NCBI GenBank assembly: GCA_024280945.1
Contig: JAMXLO010000115.1
Coordinates: 1 to 64,000, forward strand
DNA from: Acetobacteraceae bacterium
GTDB taxonomy: Bacteria > Pseudomonadota > Alphaproteobacteria > Acetobacterales > Acetobacteraceae
DNA length: 64,000 nt
Reading direction: 5' to 3'
Below, in pieces: positions 17,881-26,923 of this stretch. Each line of letters starts with the position of its first letter. Positions within the stretch are counted from its first letter, which is position 1. The notes under the pieces are model-generated. The model made no database searches. It saw only the letters and a program-made list of their open reading frames with translations, and was not told where the DNA came from. The translations under genes and the position numbers were made by a program.

Positions 17881-18237
17881 ATGCAGGACATCGCCTCGAT
17901 CAAGGACTATCACGCGCACGTCTATTACGACGACGCTTCGACGAAGCAAAAAGCCGCGCAGTTGCGGCAGTGGGTGGAGGAACGGTTCGCCGGACAAATG
18001 CGAATGGGAAGCTGGCACGATGAGGAGGTGGGACCGCACGTGCGGGCGATGTATCAGATCGCATTTCCCCCCGAACTGTTCCCGACTCTGGTGCCGTTCA
18101 TCATGATGAACCGCATGGGACTGACGGTGCTGGTACACCCGCAGTCTGGCCGCCCGCGAGACGACCACACGTTGAATGCGATGTGGATGGGTGAGGTCCT
18201 GCCAGTGAAGACCGAAGTGCTGCGCGAGACCGGTTGA
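17881..18237 (+). CDS. DOPA 4,5-dioxygenase family protein
   Basis: A 118-residue protein of the DOPA 4,5-dioxygenase-like family (small extradiol-type aromatic ring-cleaving enzymes). The opening IKDYHAHVYYD, the central HVRAMYQIAFPPELF and the HPQSGRPRDDH segment with several conserved histidines match the family. An AGGAGG ribosome site lies 6 bases before ATG 17881. Biochemical role of bacterial members is mostly unproven; metal binding by the histidines is expected. Confidence 0.85.
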   Translation: MQDIASIKDYHAHVYYDDASTKQKAAQLRQWVEERFAGQMRMGSWHDEEVGPHVRAMYQIAFPPELFPTLVPFIMMNRMGLTVLVHPQSGRPRDDHTLNAMWMGEVLPVKTEVLRETG

Positions 18238-18316
18238 GGTTGGATGCCTGTGAACAATCATCATGGGCGGAAGAGCAAGCGGGACGTGTGAAGCCTTAAG
18301 ATTGCGGAGCGTCGGA

Positions 18317-18823
18317 ATGGGCAAGAGGATCGATATCGCCAGCATCAAGCCGGTCATTGGCACGCTCTATCCGCCGCCTTTCGATGAACCATGCCTATCC
18401 AGAGAGAGAACAAAACTCGGCGATGCTGCCGGCCTGACCCAATACGGAGTGAACCTCCTTCGGCTTCCGCCTGGCGCCTGGTCCAGCCAGCGTCATTGGC
18501 AGACCGCTTCAGACGAGTTCGTCTACGTCCTGAGTGGCGAGGTAACCTTGGTCACCGACGCCGGGTCCGAGGTGCTGCGAGCTGGTGATGCCGCCGGCTT
18601 CAAGGCCGGTGATCCCGATGGTCATTGCCTGCAAAACCGCTCGGATGCCGACGCGTTCGTTTTGGAGATCGGCACCCGCATTCCTGAAGATGCGGCCCAC
18701 TACACCGATGTGGACATGTTCGCGCCGCCCGGCGGCAAGCCCTCCGAATACACGCACCGCGATGGCACGCCTTACGCCGATATCAGGCGACGGGCGAAGC
18801 CCGTGCCGCCTTCCGCGAGGTAG
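18317..18823 (+). CDS. Cupin-domain protein
   Basis: A 168-residue single-domain cupin. The beta-barrel motif region runs from about residue 45 to 115: HWQTASDEFVYVLSGEVTLVTDAG followed by GDAAGFKAGDPDGHCLQN. This gives the His/Glu/His metal-ligand pattern of cupin motifs 1 and 2. The C-terminal YTHRDGTPY is shared with a group of hypothetical cupins. ATG 18317 has a GGAGCG site upstream. Possible sugar or small-acid binding protein or isomerase; substrate unknown. Confidence 0.82.
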   Translation: MGKRIDIASIKPVIGTLYPPPFDEPCLSRERTKLGDAAGLTQYGVNLLRLPPGAWSSQRHWQTASDEFVYVLSGEVTLVTDAGSEVLRAGDAAGFKAGDPDGHCLQNRSDADAFVLEIGTRIPEDAAHYTDVDMFAPPGGKPSEYTHRDGTPYADIRRRAKPVPPSAR

Positions 18824-18954
18824 CGTCCCACCGTCATGGCCGACCCCCGGCCGGCCATCCACCTCTTTCCTTTCTCGCGTCACGGCAAGTTACGATTGCT
18901 ACCAGATTTGTCGTGCCAATCCGATATTGGGCTGCGCGGACAAACCTGATCCAG

Positions 18955-19471
18955 CTACGGATGCGGCCTAGGAGAACGAAGCCGAGGAAACTGGTGGACG
19001 TCTGGTCGTAGCGAGTGGCGATGCGGCGGTTGTTCTTTAGGGTCGCTGTCGCGTTCGGCCATCAGGTCGTCGTAGCCGGTCACATCATGCGCTTCGCCTG
19101 GCGAGAGGATGACCCCAATGCGAAGGCCCAATGCATTGGCCCGAGCGTGGAGTTTGGTCGAGAAGCCACCGCGCGTGCCCGGATGATGGTGCCGTCGATC
19201 ATTTTTGCAGGGTTTCGGCGTCGCCGCCTGTATCGGCCAAGGCTTGCAGCGGCACGTCCCACACCGCCGATACGCCCCATCATCGGAACTGCCGCCAGAC
19301 CGAATGCCAGCTGCCGAATTCCTCCGGCAGGTCACGCCACGGCGAACCCGTGCGCGCGATCCAGAAAATCCCATCGACCACCCGACGATGGTTAATAGGC
19401 GGCCGACCGCCCTGCTCAGATCGTCAGCTGAGGTGGAAGGGTTCGAAAAAACCCCATTCGTCGTCTGTCAT
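18955..19471 (-). pseudogene. Decayed IS5-family transposase
   Basis: Reading the minus strand from ATG 19471 gives MTDDEWGFFEPFHLS, then in-frame stops and frameshifts. Between them lie IINHRRVVDGIFWIARTGSPWRDLPEEFG, DVPLQALADTGGDAETLQK, MIDGTIIRARAV and HDVTGYDDLMAERDSD. These are consecutive blocks of an IS5-type DDE transposase in changing frames, with at least two stops and two frameshifts. The element cannot make transposase. I could not define terminal inverted repeats with confidence. Confidence 0.85.
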
Positions 19472-19604
19472 CAAGCCGCGAGCCAAGACTGACCTCCGGA
19501 CCAGACGTCAGTCTCGGATTACACTCCTCCGCGTCGCGGGAATCCCCTAGCTTCGGTTTATCCACGCGGCCTGGGTGGTGTCTCAGTTTGAAATTTGCCC
19601 GAGC

Positions 19605-19786
19605 TTACTTCTCCCGCTCCCACACAATCGTCATAATGAGTCTCTGGTTATTACGTATCGCCCTCTTGAACGGCGGCGACGTGGCCGTGAGCCGGTCGCC
19701 GTCAAGCTTGAAGGAACGTGTCAGGTCAGCGCCGACCAGGGTCTGTTGCAACGCAGTCTCGACGTGAATCTTGATCTGGTCTCCGT
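19605..19786 (-). pseudogene. C-terminal fragment of a lipocalin-like protein
   Basis: The last about 55 codons on the minus strand (VETALQQTLVGADLTRSFKL, DGDRLTATSPP, NNQRLIMTIVWEREK) match the C-terminus of bacterial lipocalin-like domain proteins (Lipocalin_5). The matching text stops abruptly where a palindromic element (19783-19809) begins, and the frame beyond it is not lipocalin-like. The gene appears truncated by loss of its 5' part. It lies just beyond the broken IS5 transposase, in a decayed stretch. Confidence 0.6.
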
Positions 19787-19809
19787 CATTCCCGCGGAAG
19801 GCAGGAATC
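19783..19809. repeat. Interspersed palindromic element
   Basis: The text CGTCATTCCCGC...GGCAGGAATC is a near palindrome of a type scattered widely in alphaproteobacterial genomes. It coincides with the breakpoint of the lipocalin-like fragment. Confidence 0.5.
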
Positions 19810-19966
19810 GAGCCAACCATTCTTGCAGCGCTGCCCGATAGGCTCGATCTCCTGTTGCATGTTGGGACATTGCGACAAGCAATGCTTAGCGGTTCAGTGG
19901 AAGGCGGCACCGGTCGTGAGTTTGCCGGCCTCGCCTTTGGGCGGAGCCGGCGCCTTTCCATTTGAC

Positions 19967-19985
19967 GGGCGCCGCTGCGGCGCCC
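19967..19985. repeat. GC-rich perfect hairpin
   Basis: GGGCGCC/GGCGCCC arms around GCTGC, preceded at about 19924-19951 by a second inverted repeat (GCCGGC arms). It lies between the decayed region and the MFS gene. No T tract, so a terminator role is unproven. Confidence 0.4.
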
Positions 19986-20104
19986 TACTGTAATTTAATC
20001 TGCCGTTCCCTGTGCTGAGAGGGCCTTGCTCTCGCCTCTCTGCAGCTTCCGTTCGTACGTGCCGTGCCGCTCGTGTGACGACGTCTCAGGGAGGTTTAAA
20101 ATCA

Positions 20105-21403
20105 ATGTCCGCCAGTGTCAGAAGCAGCCAGAGCCTGCCGTGGTGGAAGGAACCCACCAAAGATCAGTGGTACGCATATATCGCAGCGTGGCTTGGCTGG
20201 ACGCTGGACGCTTTCGACTTCACGGTCTTTCTCGTGCTCATCGTGCCGATCGCCAAAAGCTTCGGCGAGCCGCTTACCTGGGTCGCCGTAGTCGGCACCT
20301 TGACCTTATGGATGCGCCTGCTCGGTGCGGTGGCGGCAGGCTGGATGGCCGACAGGATGGGACGACGCGCGCCGCTGATGATCTCAATCCTGTGGTACTC
20401 GATGTGCAACTTCATCGCCGGATTTTCCCCGACGTTTATGTTCCTGCTGGTGTTCCGCACCTTGCTGGGCATCGGCATGGGGGCTGAATGGCCCGCCGGC
20501 GCCGCGCTCGCGATGGAGACGTGGCCAACGCGGTCACGTGGGCTGATGTCGGCGATCCTGCAGAATTCATGGGCGCTAGGCTACCTGATCTCTGCGCTGC
20601 TCTACGCGACCATCTTCGACTACATCGGTTGGCGCGGCATGCTGTGGATGGGCGTTTTGCCGGCGCTCGCCGTGGTCTGGATCCGGTTCTACGTGAAGGA
20701 GCCGGAGGTGTGGGTCGAGAACCAGAAGCTGCAGCAACGCCATTCGGCCCATATGAAGGCGCCGCTACTGGCGATCTTTCGGCGCAAGATCATCTGGAAC
20801 ACGATCACTGCGTGCGCGTGGATGTCGAGCGGCTTCGTCACCTACTACGCAACCTTCGGGCTGTTCGCGACCTATCTGCAGAAGGATCTGGGGTTGTCCG
20901 CCGCAGCGGTCGGCTGGCCACTGGTGTTCACCAATATCGCGACCTTCGTCTCGGCCTTCTTCTGGGGTGCGCTGGGTGACAAGATCGGCCGACGGTGGGC
21001 GATGATCATACCGGCCGGGATCGGGTTGCTGATCACCCCAATGTATCTGGCGACCGCCAACTACACTCTCATCGCTATTGCCTTCTCTGTGCAAGGCGCC
21101 TTCGCCGGATCGATGTACAGCCAGATTCCTGCGTACATGACCGAGCGTTTCCCGACCGAGGTTCGCGCCACCGCCTCGGCCTTCTGCTACCACGTCGGTG
21201 CGATATTCGGCGGCTTGGTCGCCCCGGTCCTGACCTGGTTCGCAGTCGACCAGCACCTGGGCTTCGCACTGCCGATGATGATCTGCGCGTGCGTGGCCAT
21301 CATTTGCTACATTGCATCGTTGTTGGCGTGGCCGGACACGCAGGGTCAGGAGATGGTGCCGGACCTCGAGCTGCTGCCTGCTGGACCCGGAGGTACTGCC
21401 TAG
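20105..21403 (+). CDS. MFS transporter, organic-acid/sialate-type
   Basis: A 432-residue major facilitator with about 12 membrane helices. The first helix WLGWTLDAFDFTVFLVLIVPI has the acidic pair typical of sialate/lactate and aromatic-acid proton symporters. Loop 2-3 carries GWMADRMGRRAP, and the second half carries GALGDKIGRRWAM. Start ATG 20105 follows AGGGAGG at 10 bases. It is followed after 87 bases by a periplasmic binding protein. Cluster context suggests a carboxylate substrate such as a 2-hydroxy acid, which is inference from the oxidases nearby. Confidence 0.85.
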   Translation: MSASVRSSQSLPWWKEPTKDQWYAYIAAWLGWTLDAFDFTVFLVLIVPIAKSFGEPLTWVAVVGTLTLWMRLLGAVAAGWMADRMGRRAPLMISILWYSMCNFIAGFSPTFMFLLVFRTLLGIGMGAEWPAGAALAMETWPTRSRGLMSAILQNSWALGYLISALLYATIFDYIGWRGMLWMGVLPALAVVWIRFYVKEPEVWVENQKLQQRHSAHMKAPLLAIFRRKIIWNTITACAWMSSGFVTYYATFGLFATYLQKDLGLSAAAVGWPLVFTNIATFVSAFFWGALGDKIGRRWAMIIPAGIGLLITPMYLATANYTLIAIAFSVQGAFAGSMYSQIPAYMTERFPTEVRATASAFCYHVGAIFGGLVAPVLTWFAVDQHLGFALPMMICACVAIICYIASLLAWPDTQGQEMVPDLELLPAGPGGTA

Positions 21404-21490
21404 CCGGGGAGGCTGACGCATCCCGCGCGGCTTGGCGGCCACCCGGACCAAAAGCCCGTCTTGGCCTTTAGTCGGTAACAGGAGGCTGCC

Positions 21491-23071
21491 ATGAGCCGCG
21501 CGAATTCCTCTGGCGAGATGATCCCACGCGCCGCCGCGGCATCGTTCAGCCGGCGGTCGCTGTTCGCCTTGGCCGCTGCCGGCGTCGCGGCCAGAGCAGG
21601 CGACGCTGCGGCGGCGCCCACGGGACAACTGACCTACGGCGTGCACGTATCGCTGGCCCCAGGCTGGTTCGACCCAGGCGAGGCCGCCGGGATCATCACG
21701 CCGTACATGCTGCTCTACGGCCTGCACGATGCCCTGGTGAAGGCGATGCCGGACAACAAGGAGGCACCGAGCCTCGCGGAGTACTATACCGCGTCCGAGG
21801 ACGGTCTCGTGCATGACTTCGTCCTTCGCCCGGCCCGGTTTCACAACGGTGATCCCGTCACCTCCGATGACGTCAAGTTCTCCTTTGAGCGTTACCGCGG
21901 TGCCAGCCAGAGCCTGCTGAAGCAGCGGGTTGCCGCAGTCGAGACACCCGACCCGCAGCACATTCGCTATCGCCTGAAAGAGCCGTGGCCTGACTTTCTG
22001 ACCTTCTACGCCGGCGTCAGTGGCGCCGCCTGGGTCGTGCCTCGCAAATACCTCAGCCAGGTCGGCGATGAAGGCTTCAAGAAGGCGCCGATCGGCGCCG
22101 GTCCCTATCGCTTCGTTTCATTTACCCCGGGTGTGGAACTGGTGCTGGAAGCGTTCGATGGTTACTGGCGCCAGACGCCGAAGGTGAAGCGGCTGGTCAT
22201 GAAGGTGATCCCCGACGAGGCCACGCGGCTGGCAGCATTGAAGCGGGGCGAGATCGATATCGCCTTCTCGATCCGCGGCGAGCTGGCCGGCGAGCTGGAG
22301 CAGACGCCAGGATTGAGCATCAAGCCGGTGGTCATCCAGGGCGTATTCTGTGTCTACTTTGTCGATCAGTGGGACCCGAAATCGCCTTGGCATGATGTGC
22401 GGGTGCGACGTGCCGCCAACCTGGCGATCGACTGCCAGACGATCAATGATGCGCTGACCCGAGGATACTCGCACGTCACCGGCAATCCCTTCGTGCCGGA
22501 CATGTTCGAATTCTACTGGCAGCCACCCAAGCCGGTGTATGATCCTGCGCAGGCGAAGCAACTGCTTGCCGCCGCCGGTTACGCGAATGGCTTCGACGCA
22601 GGCTTCTATAACTGCGATTCGTCTTACTCCAATATCGCCGAAGCGGTGGTGAACAACTGGGGCGAGGTGGGTATCCGCATCAAATTGCGCCCGATGGAAC
22701 GTGCGGCGTTCATCAAGTCCTTTGCCGAAAAGCAGTACAAGAACGTGATCCAGGCAGGCCCCGCCGCGTTTGGGAATGCCGCGACACGGCTGGAGACACA
22801 CGCCGTCACTGGGGGCACATTCACCTACGGAAGCTACCCCGATCTCGACGAGCTCTTCCGCAAGCAGGCAGGCGAGCTCGACTACAAGCGTCGCGAAGCT
22901 ATCTTGCACGAGATGCAGAAGATTGTGCATGAACGTGCAATCTACGCACCAATCTGGCAGCTGGCCTTCCTCAACGGCATCGGGCCGCGTGTAGCCCAAT
23001 CGAGCTTTGGCCGCATTCCAGGGTTCCCTTACACCGCGCCGTTCGATGAGCTCGCGCTGAAATCCGGTTGA
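21491..23071 (+). CDS. Orphan ABC substrate-binding protein (SBP_bac_5), Tat-exported
   Basis: Periplasmic binding protein of 526 residues. The N-terminus has a twin-arginine signal SRRSLFALAAAGVAA (arginines about 20-21) instead of a Sec signal. The mature region has the family pattern: LTYGVHVSLAPGWFDP, FHNGDPVTSDDVKFSFERYRG and APIGAGPYRFVSF. An AGGAGG site sits 5 bases before ATG 21491. No ABC permease or ATPase is adjacent; the neighbour is an MFS carrier, so it must work with components elsewhere or act as a soluble receptor. Confidence 0.88.
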   Translation: MSRANSSGEMIPRAAAASFSRRSLFALAAAGVAARAGDAAAAPTGQLTYGVHVSLAPGWFDPGEAAGIITPYMLLYGLHDALVKAMPDNKEAPSLAEYYTASEDGLVHDFVLRPARFHNGDPVTSDDVKFSFERYRGASQSLLKQRVAAVETPDPQHIRYRLKEPWPDFLTFYAGVSGAAWVVPRKYLSQVGDEGFKKAPIGAGPYRFVSFTPGVELVLEAFDGYWRQTPKVKRLVMKVIPDEATRLAALKRGEIDIAFSIRGELAGELEQTPGLSIKPVVIQGVFCVYFVDQWDPKSPWHDVRVRRAANLAIDCQTINDALTRGYSHVTGNPFVPDMFEFYWQPPKPVYDPAQAKQLLAAAGYANGFDAGFYNCDSSYSNIAEAVVNNWGEVGIRIKLRPMERAAFIKSFAEKQYKNVIQAGPAAFGNAATRLETHAVTGGTFTYGSYPDLDELFRKQAGELDYKRREAILHEMQKIVHERAIYAPIWQLAFLNGIGPRVAQSSFGRIPGFPYTAPFDELALKSG

Positions 23072-23096
23072 GTCCTGTCGGGACGCCGCCAACACC

Positions 23097-23915
23097 TCAA
23101 TCGGCCAACCCCGTCAGTCGAAGGCTGAGTGCCCGGAGCTTTTGGCGTGCAGCGTCATCGTAGGCCTGGGCATTGGCGCGCGCGTCATTCAGTCCGTTGA
23201 AATAACGACCAGTGCAACCTGCAACCGCTGGTGACACAGCAAGCTGTAAGATTGCCTCGGCACCTTCCTCGACCGTACTCATTGGCCTCACACCGGCCCG
23301 GCGGACCATGGCCGTATCCATATAGGTCGCCGGATGTACAGCGTTGACGAGCACGTCAGTGTCCGCCAGCTCCTGCCCGAGATCGATCGTGAACATGATC
23401 TGTGCCAGCTTGCTCTGACAATAGGCTCGGCTGCCGCTGAAGCCGCGCGTCAGCATCACATCGTCGAAATCGATCGCCTGCTGCCCCGCCGATGCGACGT
23501 TGACGATGCGCGCCGGCGTGCTCCGTCGAATGAACGGCAACAGCAGAGTGGTCAGCAGGAAGCCAGCCAGGTAGTTCACGGCAAAGCGCAGCTCGTGTCC
23601 GTCGTTACTGGTCAGACGCGAGGTGCCTGCGGTGCCAATGCCGGCATTGTTGATAAGGATATCGAGCCTTGTCGAGGTTTTGCCAACAGTGTCGGCAAGC
23701 CGGCGTGCTTCAGCCAGCGATGCGAGATCTGCAGCTAGAAATTCTGCTGTGCCGCCGGCCGCCTCGATGGCCGCCACCACGCGTTCGCCCCTGTGCTGGT
23801 CGCGGCCATGAATCAACACGCGTGCGCCCATCTCACCAAGCCGCATGGCCACGACCCGCCCGACGCCATCAGTCGAACCCGTGATCAGTGCCGTCTTTCC
23901 ATTCAAAGGCATCAT
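23097..23915 (-). CDS. Short-chain dehydrogenase/reductase
   Basis: Classical SDR of 272 residues. NAD(P)-binding motif TGSTDGVGRVVA, NNAG motif ILINNAGIG, and catalytic YCQSK (Tyr-x-x-x-Lys) preceded by the serine in NVASAG. The region HPATYMDTAM after the active site resembles WW-domain-oxidoreductase/retinol-dehydrogenase-like SDRs. ATG 23915 has GAGG 6 bases upstream; a TTG lies two codons earlier. It points away from the multicopper oxidase, sharing a short divergent promoter region. Substrate unknown. Confidence 0.86.
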   Translation of the reverse strand: MMPLNGKTALITGSTDGVGRVVAMRLGEMGARVLIHGRDQHRGERVVAAIEAAGGTAEFLAADLASLAEARRLADTVGKTSTRLDILINNAGIGTAGTSRLTSNDGHELRFAVNYLAGFLLTTLLLPFIRRSTPARIVNVASAGQQAIDFDDVMLTRGFSGSRAYCQSKLAQIMFTIDLGQELADTDVLVNAVHPATYMDTAMVRRAGVRPMSTVEEGAEAILQLAVSPAVAGCTGRYFNGLNDARANAQAYDDAARQKLRALSLRLTGLAD

Positions 23916-24071
23916 CTTCAACCTCGCTCGACTTGAAGCTCCGCCCGCGCTGGCTCTTCTGTCCCATCATCGCCAGTGTTTTTATGTGGCATTGATGGGT
24001 TCATTGCCGGCGCCCTGCTCGCCCGGCAGCCAGACAAGAATGGTCCGAGCTTGTTACCGGGGGAAAATGCC

Positions 24072-25556
24072 GTGTTGTCGCGTCGAAAAGCCATGTTGAG
24101 CATCCTTTCCGCCGCCGCGCTGCCGGTGGCACAACCTCTTGCTCAGACTGCACCCGCCGGGTCCGATCCGGTCACCGTGCTGCAGGTTCAGCGCCGCAGC
24201 ATCGAGGTCAAGGGCAAGCCGGCCTCGATCCTTGCGGTCCGCCAGCCGGATGGCACCCCAGGTCTCGTCACCGCTGTCGGGCGGCGGTTTCGGGTGCGCC
24301 TGGAGAATAAGCTGGACGTGCCGACACTGATGCACTGGCACGGATTGACGCCGCCTTGGCAGCAGGACGGTGTGCCCGGCGTTTCCGGGCCGCCGATCCC
24401 CCCGGGCGGCGGCGCCGACTATGACTTTCCTCTGCGCTTCGGCGGCACATTCTGGATGCACTCGCATCAAGGGCTGCAGGAGCAGGAATTGCTCGCCGCA
24501 CCACTTATCATTCGCGACGAGCGGGACCGTCCGGACCAGCAGGAAGTCATCGTCATGCTGGCCGATTTCAGCTTCACACCGCCCGAAAAGATATTCGAGG
24601 ACCTGCGCGAGGCCGGCAGCATGGCAGGCATGCCGATGCAATCCGCCGCCAAGTCGCATGCAATGGGTGCCATGGCGATGCCGGCGAAGCCGGTCGCAGC
24701 CAAAATGGCTCCAATGAGCTCGGGGCGGAGCGCCGCTTCAGGTCCCGACCTGAATGATGTCAAATACGACGCCTTCCTTGCCAACGACCGCACGCTGGCC
24801 GACCCGGAGGTGGTACGGGTCGATCCAGCCTCGACTATCCTGCTGCGGGTCATCAACAGCTCGTCGATGAGCGCTTACCACCTGGACATCGGGCGACTGA
24901 ACGGCGAACTGATCGCCGTTGATGGCTTCAGGATCCAGCCTGTTGCCGGAAGGCGCTTCCCGATCGCCGTGGCACAACGTCTCGACATCCGTATCGCGCT
25001 CCCGCGTGAGCCAGCTGCATATCCCGTTTTGGCGATTCTGGAGGGCGAGCGCAGCCAGACCGGCTTGATCCTCAAGGCGGGGAACCGCGCTACGGTCACG
25101 CGCGTGCCCGAGTTGGCGGCGAACGCCTCGTCTCCGCTCAACCTGGATCTCGAGCGTCGTCTGCGCGCTGCTGCGCCCCTGGCGAAACGCAAGGCCGACC
25201 GTGTGCACCAGATCAACCTGACCGGCGAAATGGCGGGCTATGTCTGGTCGATCAATGGCGTTCCCTGGACGAAGGATGTTCCGCCACTCCCAATCGCCAA
25301 GGGCGAGCGCGTTGAGCTGGTGTTCCAGAACCGGACGCCTATGCCGCACCCGATGCATCTGCACGGACACGCGTTTCAGGTGGTCGAGATCGACGGCAAG
25401 CGTCTCTCAGGCGCAGTTCGCGACACTGTATTGGTTCCGCCAAATACACGTATCGGAGTAGCATTCGATGCGAACAATCCAGGATTGTGGGCCATGCATT
25501 GCCACCTGCTGTACCATTTGGACGCGGGCATGTTCACCACGTTACGCTATGTGTGA
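24072..25556 (+). CDS. Multicopper oxidase (CueO/laccase type)
   Basis: Periplasmic three-cupredoxin copper oxidase, 494 residues from GTG 24072 (GGGGGAAAA upstream). A Tat-type signal SRRKAML begins the protein. All copper-ligand motifs are present: HWHG, HSHQ, HPMHLHGH and HCHLLYHLDAGM with the type-1 axial Met. A Met-rich insert at about residues 184-217 has 8 Met in 35 residues, as in cuprous oxidases, supporting a copper-tolerance or metal-oxidation role. An upstream in-frame start at 23976 would add 32 residues before the signal and is less likely. Confidence 0.9.
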   Translation: MLSRRKAMLSILSAAALPVAQPLAQTAPAGSDPVTVLQVQRRSIEVKGKPASILAVRQPDGTPGLVTAVGRRFRVRLENKLDVPTLMHWHGLTPPWQQDGVPGVSGPPIPPGGGADYDFPLRFGGTFWMHSHQGLQEQELLAAPLIIRDERDRPDQQEVIVMLADFSFTPPEKIFEDLREAGSMAGMPMQSAAKSHAMGAMAMPAKPVAAKMAPMSSGRSAASGPDLNDVKYDAFLANDRTLADPEVVRVDPASTILLRVINSSSMSAYHLDIGRLNGELIAVDGFRIQPVAGRRFPIAVAQRLDIRIALPREPAAYPVLAILEGERSQTGLILKAGNRATVTRVPELAANASSPLNLDLERRLRAAAPLAKRKADRVHQINLTGEMAGYVWSINGVPWTKDVPPLPIAKGERVELVFQNRTPMPHPMHLHGHAFQVVEIDGKRLSGAVRDTVLVPPNTRIGVAFDANNPGLWAMHCHLLYHLDAGMFTTLRYV

Positions 25557-25695
25557 CCGGCCGCTCGCCGAGGTCAGTTTCTCCGCGGATCGTCAAGGCA
25601 GAGCCGCCCATCAGCCATTCGGGCTGTGCGCTTGACATCCGACTCTTGGGCTTCATCATCGCGCCGCTTGGGGAGTAGTCCCAAGGGAGAAATAC

Positions 25696-26913
25696 ATGTC
25701 TGCGCTCGATCGTTGCCTGAACGTCTATGATCTCCGTGCGGCGGCGAAACGCCGCCTGCCAAGGGCCGTATTCGAATTTGTTGATCGGGGCAGCGAGGAC
25801 GGCATTGCGGTCGCGAACAACCGCGCAGCGTTCGAGCGGATCAAGCTGCGGCATCGCGCCTTGGTCGATGTGTCAGGCCGCTCGACGAATACCGAGCTGT
25901 TCGGCAAGCCGGTGTCGCTGCCGATGGCGATCGCGCCCACCGGTGCCGCCGGCCTGTGCTGGCACGAAGGCGAGCTGGAGCTGGCCAAAGCCGCGGCCAA
26001 GGCCAAGATTCCATTCACGCTCGCCACGGGCGCGATGACCTCGATGGAGAAGATCGCCGAGCAGGCCGGTCCAGGCGTGGGCGGCAGGTTATGGTTCCAG
26101 CTCTACGTCTGGAACAAACGCGAGTTCTCCTACCAGCTGATCGATCGGGCAAATCGCGCCGGCTTTGAGGCACTGATCGTTACCGTCGATACCATCGTGC
26201 CGCCGAACCGCGAGTACAACACCCACAACGGCTTCCTGCTGCCATTCACGCCCAACGTCACCTTCACGCTAGACATCATGCGGCACCCCGTGTGGTTCAC
26301 CAATGTACTGATGAAGTACTTCACGACGATCGGCATGCCGCGCAACGAGAACTACCCCGACGGCTATCGGCGGATGGCGCGCAACGACCCGACCACGACC
26401 GAGATGACGCGGCAGGACTCGCTCAACTGGGACGACATCCGGATCTTCCGCGAAAAATGGCCCGGTATCCTGATGATCAAGGGCATCAACCGGCCGGACG
26501 ATGCGGTGAAGGCGATCGAATACGGTGTAGACGGCATCATCGTGTCGAACCACGGCGGCCGCAACATGGACAGTGTCGTCGCCTCGCTCGACGTGCTGCC
26601 GGAGATCGCCGAGGCAGTGGGCGATCGCCTGACGGTGATCCTGGATTCCGGTGTGCGTCGCGGCTCGGATATCGTGAAGGCGCTGGCACTCGGAGCAAAG
26701 GCTGTGCTGACCGGACGCGCCACGTTGTACGGCACGGCTGTCGGGGGCGAGGCGGGCGCATTCAAGGCGATCAATCTGATCCGCAACGAGATGGACAAGA
26801 CGATGGCCTATACCGGTTGCCGCTCGGTGGACGAGGTGACCACCGACATCTTCTTCGGCGGACGACAGGGCAATCGGATGTTCGAGCGGGTGATGGACGA
26901 AGCGGCACTCTAG
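25696..26913 (+). CDS. FMN-dependent alpha-hydroxy-acid oxidase/dehydrogenase, copy 1
   Basis: TIM-barrel flavoenzyme of the lactate dehydrogenase (LldD)/glycolate oxidase/mandelate dehydrogenase family, 405 residues. FMN and substrate residues are visible in PMAIAPTGAAGLCWHEGE, the GGRLWFQLYVW strand, LMIKGINRPDDA and the catalytic-base segment SNHGGRNMDS. The FMN phosphate site is LDSGVRRGSDIVKALALGAKAVLTGR. It oxidises an L-2-hydroxy acid to the keto acid. A GGGAGAAAT ribosome site precedes ATG 25696. It is closely related to the next gene, 10 bases downstream. Confidence 0.92.
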   Translation: MSALDRCLNVYDLRAAAKRRLPRAVFEFVDRGSEDGIAVANNRAAFERIKLRHRALVDVSGRSTNTELFGKPVSLPMAIAPTGAAGLCWHEGELELAKAAAKAKIPFTLATGAMTSMEKIAEQAGPGVGGRLWFQLYVWNKREFSYQLIDRANRAGFEALIVTVDTIVPPNREYNTHNGFLLPFTPNVTFTLDIMRHPVWFTNVLMKYFTTIGMPRNENYPDGYRRMARNDPTTTEMTRQDSLNWDDIRIFREKWPGILMIKGINRPDDAVKAIEYGVDGIIVSNHGGRNMDSVVASLDVLPEIAEAVGDRLTVILDSGVRRGSDIVKALALGAKAVLTGRATLYGTAVGGEAGAFKAINLIRNEMDKTMAYTGCRSVDEVTTDIFFGGRQGNRMFERVMDEAAL

Positions 26914-26923
26914 GGTTCCGGGG

